Below are positions 21,011 through 32,303 of a DNA stretch of 64,000 nt, in pieces. Each line of letters starts with the position of its first letter. Within the stretch, counting starts at the first letter, position 1. This DNA comes from Perkinsus marinus ATCC 50983 (lineage: Eukaryota; Perkinsozoa; Perkinsida; Perkinsidae), in the NCBI RefSeq assembly GCF_000006405.1, contig NW_003202922.1, positions 348,014-412,013 of the forward strand. Reading direction: 5' to 3'. The notes beneath the pieces were generated by a model, which saw only the letters and a list, made by a program, of their open reading frames with translations, did no database searches and was not told where the DNA came from. The position numbers were made by a program, and so were the translations under genes.

Positions 21011-21611
21011 AAGTGCTCGAGCAGATAACGATGCCGAGCCATGGGATTCTCACTGTTCCGGCTACGGCCCATAATACGGCCTTCCAGTGAACAGTCCTTA
21101 TGGTTGGTGGCAGAAGCGATAATAGAACTATCGAGGACCTTCACAGGGTGGGTCGTATCGTCACTGCTGTGAAGGCCCCTATTAGGGGCCCCCTAACCAC
21201 GTCGGCACCTGTAGGGGTTACGTCCACTGCCTCCTTCTCACGAGCCGTAGCGCTATTATCACATCTCTCGCCGCACACTACTTGGCCCTTGTATGAGCCC
21301 CTTCCGTATTCGTGGGTCTAAAAGGGTTTGGACGAACCTCGCTTGAAGATGCCGCCATGGGAATCTCATGAGAATCATTATAATGCTAAAGTCACCATCG
21401 GCCTTCCCTTTTCCCAACGAGAGAAGCTGAGCCATGGGAATCTCGTCAAAGGAGGCTAATGGAATCTACTAATCACAACTTCTCGTAAAATCTTGCTATT
21501 CTTGTAAATCTTGTAATTCCTCAACGCAAAATCAACAAGTGTCGCATAATCGCTCATCACACTCGTTAGGAGTTTTCCTTCCGACTCCTCCGTACCTTAA
21601 ACGTCTTCCCA
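21009..21611. repeat. upstream region of eIF4A-III with a thrice-repeated CCATGGGAATCTC motif
   Basis: GAGCCATGGGATTCTCA (about 21034), GCCATGGGAATCTCATGAG (about 21354) and GAGCCATGGGAATCTCGTC (about 21431) share a core. No gene is recognised here. The repeats could be regulatory or fragments of an unidentified element. Confidence 0.5.
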
Positions 21612-23463
21612 ATGGGCCTCGACGAACACGATAACGAATTAATCTTCGAGACAAGGTAAGGGAGAAGGACTTTATGCAACTCTCCCACTATCAAATGATT
21701 TGCAGCTTTCACTGTTTGCCCTTTCAGCGAGGATGTACAAGTACTGGACAGCTTCGATGCTCTTGGCTTGAAGGAGGTGTGCCTCTAGGGGCGGCTCATC
21801 AGAGCTTTGCTTTATTTCCCCTTGGTCTCACTCCTCTGTCGTCGTATAGTCTATACAGGGGGAGACAAGGGGACGCTTTCTTTATAGGTATTGTTACAAC
21901 GGGATAGACCGTATCTAAGGTCACCCCTGGCAAGATACAGAACATGTCCCTTTCAGGACCTACTTCGTGGCATCTACCAATACGGTTTCGAACGACCCTC
22001 TGCCGTCCAGCAGCGTGCCATTCTCCCTATTGTGAAGGGAAGGGACGTAGTGGTGCAGAGTCAGTCTGGTAAGCCTACTGTTAATGGTGAACCCCTCCTG
22101 GATGGTTTGACCTCAGGTACGGGTAAGACTTGTGTCTTCGCCTTGGGTGCCTTGCAAACTGTCAAGACCACCGAGAGGGACCCCCAAGTAGGCCTACGAA
22201 TAGAAACTCCCTCGTGTCACTCTCCCCTACAGGTCCTCATCCTATCCCCCACACGTGAACTCGCGGAGCAAAGCCAAAAGGTTTGCCTGGCCCTTGGTGA
22301 CTACATGAACGTCCAAGTGGGTTCGTCAGCCGACATATGAGTGGTGATTGTCTATGCCAACAGGTCCACTGCTGTGTGGGTGGTAAGAAGCTCACTGACG
22401 ATATCCGCGCTCTGGAGGCTGGCGTCCATATTGTCTCCGGCACTCCCGGAAGAGTGTACCATATGATCTCCCAACGCCACCTCTCGACGAGACATCTCAA
22501 AATGCTGGTCTTGGATGAGGCCGATGAGATGCTCGATAGAGGGTTCAAGGAACAGGTGTGTCGTTACTATCATTACTATGAAGGCGATCAGAAGCGTCAT
22601 AGGTCTACGATATTTACCGTTACCTGCCTCCTAGTACCCAGTGTGTACTGGTGTCGGCGACCATGCCCAACGAGATCCTGGAGATGACCAACAACTTCAT
22701 GAATAACCCCTTCAGGTAGGAAGAGGCGAAGGTGTGGTATGATTTGTTAAATTGATTTATAGGGTTCTCGTGAAGCGTGATGAGTTGACGCTAGAAGGTA
22801 TCAAGCAGTTCTTCGTCGCTGTTGAGAAGGAGCAGTGGAAATTCGATACTCTATGCGACTTATACGATACTTTGACCATCACACAGGCCGTCATCTTTTG
22901 CAACACCAAGCAGAAGGTGAGACATATCTTAGGTCCACCCTGCAAAGATTCATAACAGGTCGATTGGCTGACCAACAAAATGAGAGAGGCCAAGTTCACC
23001 GTTGTGTCCATGCACGGCGATATGCCTCAGAAGGAGCGTGATGCTATTATGCAGAAGTTCAGGTGAGCGCTCCTACTGAACGCTGGTGGCTCCATCTGAT
23101 GCACTTTAGGTCTGGCCAGGCCCGTGTGCTGATCACAACCGATATATGGGGTCGTGGTTTGGATGTACAGCAGGTGTCTTTGGTCATCTGTTACGATTTG
23201 CCTAACAATCGTGAATTGTAATCGCAGCGGAGCGAAGCTTGTCGAATATCACCGTGTTGCAGGTACATCCATCGTATCGGCCGATCGGGTCGTTTTGGTC
23301 GTAAGGGCGTTGCTATTAATTTCGTAAAGGAGGATGACGTTAGGATCCTGAGAGATATCGAACAGTAGGTGGGCCGAGGCTGAGGAGCTTACAGGAGCTT
23401 CACTTTAGGTATTACTCCACGCAAATCGACGAGATGCCAATGAACGTAGCCGATCTCATCTAA
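21612..23463 (+). CDS. EIF4A3: eIF4A-III-like DEAD-box helicase (exon junction complex core)
   Basis: Twelve exons can be joined in frame: 21612-21655, 21728-21776, 21957-22068, 22117-22187, 22233-22316, 22364-22555, 22603-22715, 22763-22916, 22959-23062, 23110-23217, 23263-23364 and 23409-23463. The protein carries the Q motif ([13 protein letters not shown]), Walker [41 protein letters not shown], the [12 protein letters not shown] region and [13 protein letters not shown]. It ends [17 protein letters not shown], which is diagnostic for the eIF4A-III/FAL1 branch rather than eIF4A-I. The N-terminus [18 protein letters not shown] also fits. Function: ATP-clamped RNA binding in the exon junction complex and rRNA processing. 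Intron 23218-23262 contains AGCGGAGCGAAGC. Confidence 0.96.
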
Positions 23464-23581
23464 GGAGCATCATCTGATGATCATTGGTAGTGAAGTAGAA
23501 GGGGACAGTCATCTCATTGTGTTTGAGTTGAAGCGGGCCAGTTGGGATGGTTGTAGTTGTTTTGATTGGACTTTCTCTGCA

Positions 23582-23775
23582 ATGATCATCGAGCTGTGCG
23601 TGGGCCTCATCATAGGCATCGCTGTTGGCACTTACCAAGGCGAACGTAGGCCTATTGCTGCACTCTCCACTGCTGAGTGGTGATTCCCTTTACAGAATTC
23701 AAGCCCTGCTTCGACCCCTGTATCGAGCAGTCTAAAGTCGTCAAGGACAAGGTCGTAGGGAAATATCAACAGTAG
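23582..23775 (+). CDS. small single-pass membrane protein (47 aa), unknown
   Basis: Exons 23582-23645 and 23696-23775 join in frame across a 50-nt intron (GTAGGC...TTTACAG) to give 47 codons plus stop. The N-terminus MIIELCVGLIIGIAVGTYQ is a strong membrane helix. The tail has two Cys in KPCFDPCIEQSK and ends GKYQQ. I do not recognise a family. It sits 118 bp after eIF4A-III on the same strand. Splice-consistent frame and composition support it, but it could be part of a longer gene. Confidence 0.45.
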
Positions 23776-23922
23776 GGCTATCGCGTTACATCCATATGCG
23801 GCTGAGTTTTCGTTGATGGTCAGATTTCGAGATTCCCGGGCGACTCATCATTAGGGTGATGCTTATAGGACCTCTTGGTTGTTATATAAGTTTCTCTATC
23901 TCTGCGGTTGTTGAGTGCCATA

Positions 23923-25316
23923 ATGCATTGGGAAGTGGCTCGAGAGTGGTAGCAGAGGCTAACGAAACAACGCTATAGTAGTCAGTCGATTGAAACTTGC
24001 AAGATTCGTCAGAGGCGTGGTAAAGAGGAACCACCGACCACGGGCCAGTCTGGGGAGGATGTTCTCTCCCAAACAGAACCTGATGACGATTCCGAATGGG
24101 ACGGAGGACGAGGTGGAGCTCTAAGCAAAACGTGACTTCCCATTGTCTCTTCCATTGTAGAGAGGCCAGCGTATGATCATGAGCTGTTACCGAGGAAGGC
24201 AAGAGATGAGCTTCCTGCCGATAAACCAATGAGTGATAGAGTCCTGGGGTATGACCGGGAGCATGCGTCACCCTTTCCAGGAAGCAAGCTGAAGAACCTG
24301 AAAGTTCGAGGCTTCTGGGCGGTCGTCATGATATCAGGCTTCTTCCTCATAGTTGCCATGGGCCACTTCTACTGTTCACTATTGGTAGTCTAAATCCTCT
24401 GCCACAGAGGGCCATGGTCCTCAATAGGTCCTCGGTATTGCTGCAGGGATGTTCCAGGAAATTTGTATGTTGAAGCGCAACAAGGAGAAGGACCTTAAAC
24501 TGCCGCTTTTCTACTCTTTGCGATGGTACCTATTTTTTGTCACTATTTTTTATGGGTGATCGCCACTACCAGCCTCCCTATTCTTGAGCGATCCATGCTC
24601 AGATACAAGCGTTTCATGAGCGACAGATTCGACCGGCTAGCGATGGTCTACCCGAGCATTCACTTCATCGTAAAGTACCACGGCATCATCTCGTACACCC
24701 TCCTGGTCATGGGCCTCGTCGCCTTCGTCCTCACCTTGCGGAAGTGTGTCCCGCATGTTTCGATTTGAGATTTTACACCGGTCCTTCGTGAGGTACACAC
24801 TTCGCTATCAATTCGGGCAGCTGGCCTGGACCATCGTCACCCTTCTTACAGTCGTGGTAGCAGGTGGGGCCCCTGGTATTTGATACACTCGGGGTCCTGG
24901 GCAGGTGCAGGGCATCGCTATGACGGCTAACGTCTACAATGGGCTCATCTGGTTCTTCTTGTCGACCTCTGTAGTCATAGTCAATGACATATTCGCTTAC
25001 CTATTTGGATCCTTCTTCGGATGTGGGACACTCTGCTGCATGCCTTGGAAATAGCAATGTTCAGATCACCCGCTTATCAAGCTGTCGCCTAAGAAGACCT
25101 GGGAGGGCTTCATCGGTGGATCCATTGCGACAATGATATTCGCTATGAGTAGCAGGCTTTGGGGACGAGCTAGGTTAGTCTTATTTTATTCAGTCTGGTG
25201 TTCCGTCCTGCAGCAGTACGAATACTTCACATGCAAGCAGGAGGAGATAGTCTTCATGCCCTTTGTCTACCCTACTTGCACCCCTGATGATATGTATACT
25301 GTCCACCGAACGTAGG

Positions 25317-25360
<44 letters not shown>

Positions 25361-25778
25361 GTACAGGTATACTATCCCTCTATTGGGAATAGAGTTACAC
25401 CTCACTGATATGCAGGTCCATGCCTTAGTGGGTCTTCTCATCCCCTCTCCCCATCAGTCTCCTTCCTTCCAGGTCCTGGGGAGTTTCGCATCGTTGGTGG
25501 CACCATTCGGTGGATTCCTCGCATCCGGGTTCAAGCGTGCCTTCAAAATCAAGGACTTCGGAGACTCTATCCCGGGCCACGGCGGGCTCACTGACCGTTT
25601 CGACTGCGAAGTGAGGTGTGGCTCGGTCTCGCCTGTGGATACCCCTGCACAGGTGGTGATGGGCATGTTTACTTATGTTTATCTTTCTAACTTCGTCGTT
25701 GGCGATAGTGCTACTGCGTTCACTAATCTGCTGGAGAGGGTCATGCAACTAACAGATGAAGAACAGCTCCAGCTGTAG
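23923..25778 (+). CDS. phosphatidate cytidylyltransferase (CDP-diacylglycerol synthase)
   Basis: A multi-exon gene whose last exons carry the family signature [27 protein letters not shown] (about 25520-25605), which holds the catalytic K-D and G-H-G-G-x-x-D-R-x-D residues. Upstream exons give an acidic cytosolic N-terminus ([10 protein letters not shown]), then hydrophobic segments ([55 protein letters not shown]) and [12 protein letters not shown]. It makes CDP-diacylglycerol from phosphatidate and CTP in the ER (or mitochondrial inner membrane), feeding phosphatidylinositol and cardiolipin synthesis. The start at 23923 is tentative because it requires a 31-nt intron. A (CTA)n microsatellite at about 25316-25360 lies in an intron. 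Confidence 0.9.
25316..25360. repeat. (CTA)n microsatellite within a CDP-DAG synthase intron
   Basis: About 14 CTA units in tandem, between the exon ending near the [11 protein letters not shown] codons and the exon with [14 protein letters not shown]. Confidence 0.9.
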
Positions 25779-26866
25779 TACTAGTGCTATCTGTTCTAAG
25801 GAGGATACCACAATTTTCGCAGATTCGATCTCATAGGGGACGGACTGAAATCTAGAGGGGTTGTCAGAGGCTAACAGTAGGATGACAGCTCCAGTGTGTG
25901 CCGATTCTCAACGAACTTTTTAAATTCAATGATTTTATACAGCTTTTTTGCAGACTCTGTGTGGTGTTAGTCAATCGAAGTTGGCTGAGGTCTTCTGCCC
26001 TATAGTGACGACGATGTACTTTCTAGAGCAACCGCCGCGCAGGACAGCTTCTCCTCCGATCGAGTCTTTAGACCAAACAACGCTTCCAGATGGGCTCAAC
26101 TCTGTACTGAACAACTCGTCGTCAATCGTACCGTAGTGATTCTATAGGGACCGTTCGCTAGCTGCGTTTTCTTCGGACTGCATAGTCAGCCTATAGAAGA
26201 GGTCTCGAGAGATCTGAACTGGTCCAAGCCCTACGAGGGGGTGAGATCGAACTACAACCGGGGATGGGAGTAATCGGTAGATATCTGGAGAGAGGCGTGA
26301 GGGGTCCGAGTCCACGGCAGCAGAGCCAAGGGAGTTCCTGTTGGGTCTGCCAGCGCCGGCCTGTGGGTATGCAGTGAAGGAGCAGGAGAACAGTTTGATG
26401 GCGAATCGCCACGGTGGTGACGGCAACTGCATCCTCTCGTTCTCCAACTGTTGCTGTCAGCGGCAACAAGGCCCCTCGTGAGACCTACTGTAGACGAATT
26501 CGAAGCAGGGAAACTAACTGACCGGCTAGCCTTCCTCATGGAGAAGCGGGGTCATCAGACAATGGTAAGTAGCATGTTCGCATCAACTGCTACTACTGAG
26601 TCACCTCAGAGAGACCCCGACTGTCCGTTCATCCTCCTTATCGTTGCCCAAGGTAGTTGGCTGCCACCCTTTATAAGGCAGAATGAGCCGAATACGGGAA
26701 CTATGTGAGCCTGTGCCAGTGGGTTGAAACCTTCCACGGTGAGTTGTAGATACAGCCGATGCATTGATGGTGAGCCCAATGGAGAGTCCGTGAGACTCGC
26801 GAGGGGACCGTCTGGCAGGTAGAATCATAGGAGTCGAGGATGGTAGCAGGGGCATGCCGATAGACA
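25779..26866. other. no confidently supported gene
   Basis: Short ORFs occur on both strands. A plus-strand stretch at about 26455-26565 (DEFEAGKLTDRLAFLMEKRG) ends at a GTAAGT donor and may be an exon of the next gene, but the connection is not established. Confidence 0.4.
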
Positions 26867-27374
26867 GTGAGGATGGACACACCAGCATTCAGTGTCATAC
26901 TTCCATCATTGGTGGTGACACGCTGTTCATTGGACCATGTTACGTCCTGCTGTGTGACAGGTTTGTGTGCTCGGCTCGTTGGGCTGTCCCCCAGGCTCAT
27001 ACGTAGAAGAGCACAGTCGATCGAGGTTGACTGCAGGTTGCTGCAACTGGCTGGTGCTGGCCAAGGGGAGAGTCCTGCCATAGAGGGATTTGGTAGGAAC
27101 ACTACGCCCTCCGTCACAGGTCGATTCCGGCTACCATCCTTTGAGGAACTTCTTGTCTTGCCTGATGGCAGTAGATTCAGCAGTTGGTAGTGTGTAGTTA
27201 CAGCGCTTCGTTTTCTATAAACGCAACCCGATCGGCAAAGTCTCAAAGATTGACGTTTTCAGCGACGGTCGTCTGCGAGATGATCGAGATACTACGGAGA
27301 GCCAGAGAATCAGCAACGGGGGTCCTTGGGGAGGGGCGGGCATCGGCAGCGGCCTATACCATAATTCGACATAA
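26867..27374 (+). CDS. gene fragment of unknown function
   Basis: The last two exons are reasonably supported. An exon reading to FRLPSFEELL joins, across a 48-nt intron (about 27156-27203, ending TTACAG) in phase 0, to RFVFYKRNPIGKVSKIDVF and GPWGGAGIGSGLYHN, with a stop at 27372-27374. The segment looks folded but matches no family I recognise. Exons further 5' probably include DEFEAGKLTDRLAFLMEK near 26480. The start is unknown. Confidence 0.45.
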
Positions 27375-28310
27375 TCTCCTTGGATCCGTAGAAGGGATAG
27401 AGAGTGCTTCTTGCATGTTCGACCGAGTCTGGTGCTCAGGCTGCCATAGTACGGCTTCGATGGAGGGTTGACGATTGGCTTAAATCTAGTCGAGGACTGC
27501 GGAGGAGTCCTCATAGATATATGATTGTATCCCACAAGTACCCGTCGGCTTGCCGATGACACCACCTTCTACGTAATCTGCGTAATGCTGCACCTCTCGG
27601 CGGATGGTGCCTATTGATCATGCTTAATTGAAGTATCGCAACGTTGCTTTGTTCAGCTTTAACTGTCCACGGTATGACTCTCGAGAGCTTGTGTTCGTAG
27701 TTCGGTAGTTTTGCTCACCACCAACACGCTGCGTGGGTCATCATTGTATTCTACAATTAGAATACAATTAGATTACAGTAGTCGTATGTAACGCATATTG
27801 CGATTAGTCTACACTGTAGACTCTACAGGTCCAATCCCATAGACAGATTGGACTTGAACAGTTATTTCGTTCTGTCGTCTAAACTCTAGCTAGTTATCAA
27901 AAGCTATATACACTCAACTCGGTGAAACTAGATGAGCAGAGTGATGATATCTACGCGGTGTTGGATACAGGACATGTGTTCGGGGGTGCGGTGGAGAGAG
28001 CTCAGTCACATGACCGTCCCAGCGAGAGGGGCTTGTTTTAGGTACACTTTAGCGTGTAGCATCAGTTAGGCTGACGATAGTTACAGTTACGACTGTGGTT
28101 CCCCTCGTCCTACGGTCTCAAAGGTCGTTCAATTTACCAACTGATGGAATTTTTTGGTGGAGCCAGTTTGTCACTGAGCCTCTGATCCTCGAGGACCAAC
28201 GTGTTTCCCATTGTGCTACTGGGGCAGCAACAGCTCATACCGCGTGACTTCGTATCGACCACTATAATAATGGAACACAGAGCGTAGCGCATAGAAATCT
28301 TGGTAATCAG
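27375..28310. other. intergenic, no gene seen
   Basis: Relatively AT-rich, with several short direct and inverted words (GTATTCT...AGAATAC near 27746-27766). No ORF here shows recognisable protein features. Confidence 0.5.
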
Positions 28311-29868
28311 TCAAATCGATCGCCCGCAATGACGCGAGAAGCCAGCTGCTCGCCCGACGTCTCAGCAGGATCGGAGGAGTCCGGCAGAATTTCCTCTTCC
28401 GGGAATATGTACGGCTGAACGTCGAGCGTATCATCGTCCAAATCGATCACGTTCCCAGTAACTGGAAAGAAGACTGTCATTGGAGTATAAAGCGAGCACC
28501 CACGGTTAGACTCCGCAGAAGGAGGTCGAATCTTCTTTGGTGAAGGAGGAGTCGGGATGGGGCTCTTCGATCGTCCTAGAGATACGGAACGTCTCGAACA
28601 AAGTGAAATTTAGTCCTACGCCCTTCGGACGTTTTTGAGGGTCCACTGGGCGGAGTACTCTCTGCCAGTTGACTTGCAGTCTTGTCTCGAACAGAGGAGC
28701 CCCTTACAAAATGAAGTTCGTTCTCTCCTTTCCCACACTCTCACCTCTCAACACGATCTTCATTGATAATATCGGTCTCGACTTCCCTTCGTCGACGGAA
28801 TTTCTTCTGTGGAGGATGGTTTCCTTCTGAAATTCTCAAAAATGTTACTGCAGGCTCCGACAAGTCATACTCACTTCCGGATTGACGTTTCCAGACGCCA
28901 GTGGACGGACATTTAAACCACCAATCGCCGTCCGGGCCCTCCCACATCTCCTCCGCCACAAAAACAGCAGCTTGTTCGCCATCAGCAGCGGAGCACTCAT
29001 CTTGCTTCCCCCATTTATCCTCTTCGGCGGCGTCCGAAGGCCGTTTCGACCCCCTCCCCCAACCTGTTGATTGTCCCCCTCCATCATCCCATTTCCCACG
29101 TGGGGAGTAGCTCGGTTTTCGATCGGTCCACCATCCATAGCCCTCGTCACCACGTCTCCACCGATTCCGACCGCCGTAAGAAGAGCCTCCATCTTTCCTC
29201 CACCACTTCTCTTCCTCATCCTTCCACGAGTCGGTATCGTCCCCACGCCAGTTACCAGTCTTCTTCCACCAGTCCTTATCGTTCGACCTACAACACAGTA
29301 GACCACAGCAGTCCAGCAAACAGTCGTGTACTTCCAATCGTCCTCTTCTTGTTTCTGGTCGGGTTTCCTCCGCCAAATGATCTCGTCATCCACCTTTTTC
29401 CATGTGGAGGTCAGCGCATCGTCGGTGACAGCACCCTCATCGTTATCGTCGTATCTACCAGGACCAGCTAGGTGAACCAATGGAACTGACTCTACTGCTG
29501 AGTGTAGTCCGGCTGCTCATCAGCCAGATCCTCTCCCGCCTGAGGTACATCACACTCATCGCCGCACTTAACCGTGCCGACCACGAGATCCTGAACATGA
29601 TCGCTTCAGTATTGTGAGCTGCAACGACGCGGCGACTAACATCCTCGGGCTTGGTCCCCAGATTGACGGGACCAGTCGGCACTTCACGTAGATCTCCCTG
29701 TTCCTGCGAAGCCAGCAGCTGATCAATAACAGCATAAAAAAAACTTCCCCAACTCGTGCTCACACTGCCCAGGTTTAATGCGCATCTCTTGGGACGGCTT
29801 GCCTCTTCAGCGGCCTCTTTCCGCTTCGCCACTTGCCGTTTTATCATTCTCAAGATCCTCCGTGCCAT
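28311..29868 (-). CDS. Trp/Gly/Asp-rich basic-acidic protein, probably nuclear, unknown
   Basis: The N-terminal exon is basic (MARRILRMIKRQVAKRKEA). Middle exons contain DEIIWRRKPDQKQEEDDW, a Trp-Lys-Asp-Gly-rich stretch (NDKDWWKKTGNWRGDD, RGDEGYGWW) and then MWEGPDGDWWFKCPSTGVWK, which looks like a small compact domain. A Ser/Pro/Lys exon (SKSPIPTPPSPKKIRPPSA) and an acidic exon (VIDLDDDTLDVQPYIFPEEE) lead to a stop at 28311-28313. I do not recognise the family. The composition resembles nuclear RNA-processing factors. The start is only about 70 bp past the stop of the upstream gene. Some junctions (around 29490) are unresolved. Confidence 0.55.
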
Positions 29869-29937
29869 TCTGCGGACTTCTATAGTGCTGGCTTCCTCTC
29901 CAGCGATTTCGCCTATACCATCAACATAGGGAGCTCA

Positions 29938-32240
29938 TTATATATTCGCCATCTCACTGAAGTCCTGCAAAGCCTGCAGCCCTCGAATGTTTCTCGGGTG
30001 CCTCTTCCAGGCGTTGTAGTCATCCACTGGCATCGCTGTAAGTTCAAGAGCCTCCCACTGTTTCAACAGCTATCATGGAAAGAAGCGTGCGCATTGTGAA
30101 GACTAGCCTGCGGCTCACTCCAATACGCTTCTCATTTGTTATGTCAATTTCGTTGTCTGGTGCGTCGTCACTGACAGGGTTCTCAGTCTCGCCAGCATTC
30201 ACTGCCGTCGACGCGTCGCTTACCCCTGCACAAACCGCTTCTGGTAGTTGTACATGGAATGTCACTCACTCTTCTTGGGCGAGCTTGCCCGCTTCTTAGA
30301 CCCCCGCTTTTTCCTACTGCCAGTTTTCGACTTCCGGCTTCCGGGTTTACGGACCTCCTCGTCGCCGTCGTCGAAGATGCAGACCGACACCTTGGGAGGA
30401 ACAACAGTCCAGAGAGGAGCACCAAGCTGAGCTCCATCGATGGGCCCACCTGTATAATTGTATCCTGCGACGTGGAGTACACCACAGTGCTGTCCACATT
30501 CACTTGGTAAATGAGGCTCCTAGGCCCACACAGGACGGAGGAGCCGCTCAGCTTGACGAGATGGAAGTCTTCAGGACTCGTGTTCGTGCTGATATAAACT
30601 GCACAAAAAGAGAAGTCATTGTTCTTGGGAGTGCCTGCCAGGTAACGTACAGATTCCTTCAGAGGAGCTCAGGAAAAGCTTCTCCCCCTCCCATACATGA
30701 AACTTGACGCCTGTCAGTGTGTTGTCTGAGTGATAAAAACTATGCGATGGTCCGAACGTAATAATGAGGCCGACAGGATGCTACCGATCGCTGCCAGCTG
30801 TTCGCAACGGGCGGATTGCTTAACAGTGGGAGAGTCTGCGGCAGGGCTCGACCGAGTGGCGACTTCATCTGTCGTTGTCTCTAGTAGCCACTGGAAGATA
30901 ATTCTGAGGGGATCGAGACCATCACTGGGCAGACAACCCGATGCGAGGACCTACATCTTGCCGTCCTCTGAAAGAGCTGCCACTCGATAGCGTTGCTCAT
31001 CGTGGCTCTGTTCGCTCACTGAACAGCACTTCTCGAAAATGAGGGCACTGGGCAGAGCTGAAATTGTGAGGGAGCCGACACGATTGGATTTGAATTCGAC
31101 TCCGCCGTTGCTACTTCGACCTACTGATATCCAGTACCTGACAGTGATGGGTTATGATTCATCCGCTTTTCAACCAAGAGTGGTAACGAACCGGTAATTG
31201 ATTCGCTTGAAGCGACCAACAATCACATGGGAACTCACAAGAATAGAGTCGGTTGCCCATCGCCGCTTCGACTGCCAGACAAGGCCACCAAGCCTTCTTC
31301 AGTGAGGGAGGCTCCCTTCAAAGGGCTATCAGAAGACTTCACAGGGGCCACAGTCGACGGGGCGCTAGTGCTGCTGATGCATTGAGTAGTGACGCTGGAG
31401 ATGGAGTGTAGACCAGGGAAAGGGTTCGAGCTCAGCAACTGCCCGTTAACCGCATCAAATGCCTGTGAAAACGATACGATGTCACCGCGCTAATGACGAG
31501 GGTAGTCCTACATGTACGGTGGTCTCCTGGTCGCATTTCCCAACACATAGTAGCGTCGACTCAGTGAGCTGCTCCACAGAGCCTAGCGGTAGTTCTACGT
31601 CCAGCATGACCTCAACAGGACATGGGAATCTGAGTGAGTGTCACCCTTGAGGCACTTGGCATTCACAACCGTACCCGGGCTTAGGGAGAGTCTTGACCAC
31701 ACACCACCCGGAATTCCAAATGCAAACCCGTCGGTTGTCACTCAACGTTATCATCATCAACTCATGGGATTTCTCCTCTAGAGGCTTCGGCAATGGTATC
31801 TGTTCGAGACTGCGGTTGTGCTGATGTACATGGCTACCGTGGAGAGGGCCCGAGTTGCACTCGAAGACAGCTCTAAGTCAACAGCTGAGAGCTGATGGCC
31901 TGCGATGTAGAGAAGCTTCTTATTGTCTGTACTGAGGCATGCAGTCGATGGTTGCCGGGCTGATTCGAAGGACACTAGTTGCCGCATGGGAGGGAATAAA
32001 AAACTACCCATCCACTGAGTGAGCAGGCTTACTCGTAAAGAGGCTATGGACTCCCGTATCATACGTCGCTCTCGACATGACAACGGCATCTCGATAAGCA
32101 GTCATGGCGACTCTACACAGCTTGTGCTACTTGCTGGTCATACATTACTCAATCTTCTCAAAGGGAATATTCCGTAGTGGAGAAGACGGATTAAATGTGA
32201 CATGCAGGATATCATTATCGAGAACGCGGACGGCTCTCAT
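29938..32240 (-). CDS. beta-propeller/WD-like protein with a basic C-terminal linker, unknown
   Basis: A minus-strand multi-exon gene. A possible start is MRAVRVLDNDILHVTFNP at 32240. Exons contain CLSTDNKKLLYIAGHQLSAVD (about 31880-31950) and AFDAVNGQLLSSNPF (about 31400-31460), both with the strand-turn-strand feel of WD40/PQQ blades. Also seen are VLASGCLPSDGLDPL, KLSGSSVLCGPRSLIYQVN and GPIDGAQLGAPLWTVVPPKV. A Lys/Arg/Ser stretch (RKSKTGSRKKRGSKKRAS) follows, and then a tail ending QALQDFSEMANI-stop at 29938. A 46-nt intron in phase 0 joins GVSRRL to WEALELTAMP. A nucleolar or nuclear propeller protein of the UTP type is one possibility, but no family is established. Confidence 0.5.
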
Positions 32241-32303
32241 CTGGAGGCACCCAACTCGATTTCAGTCCAAGTGGAGCATCAGCACTTCACTTTTCTCCTG
32301 ATC

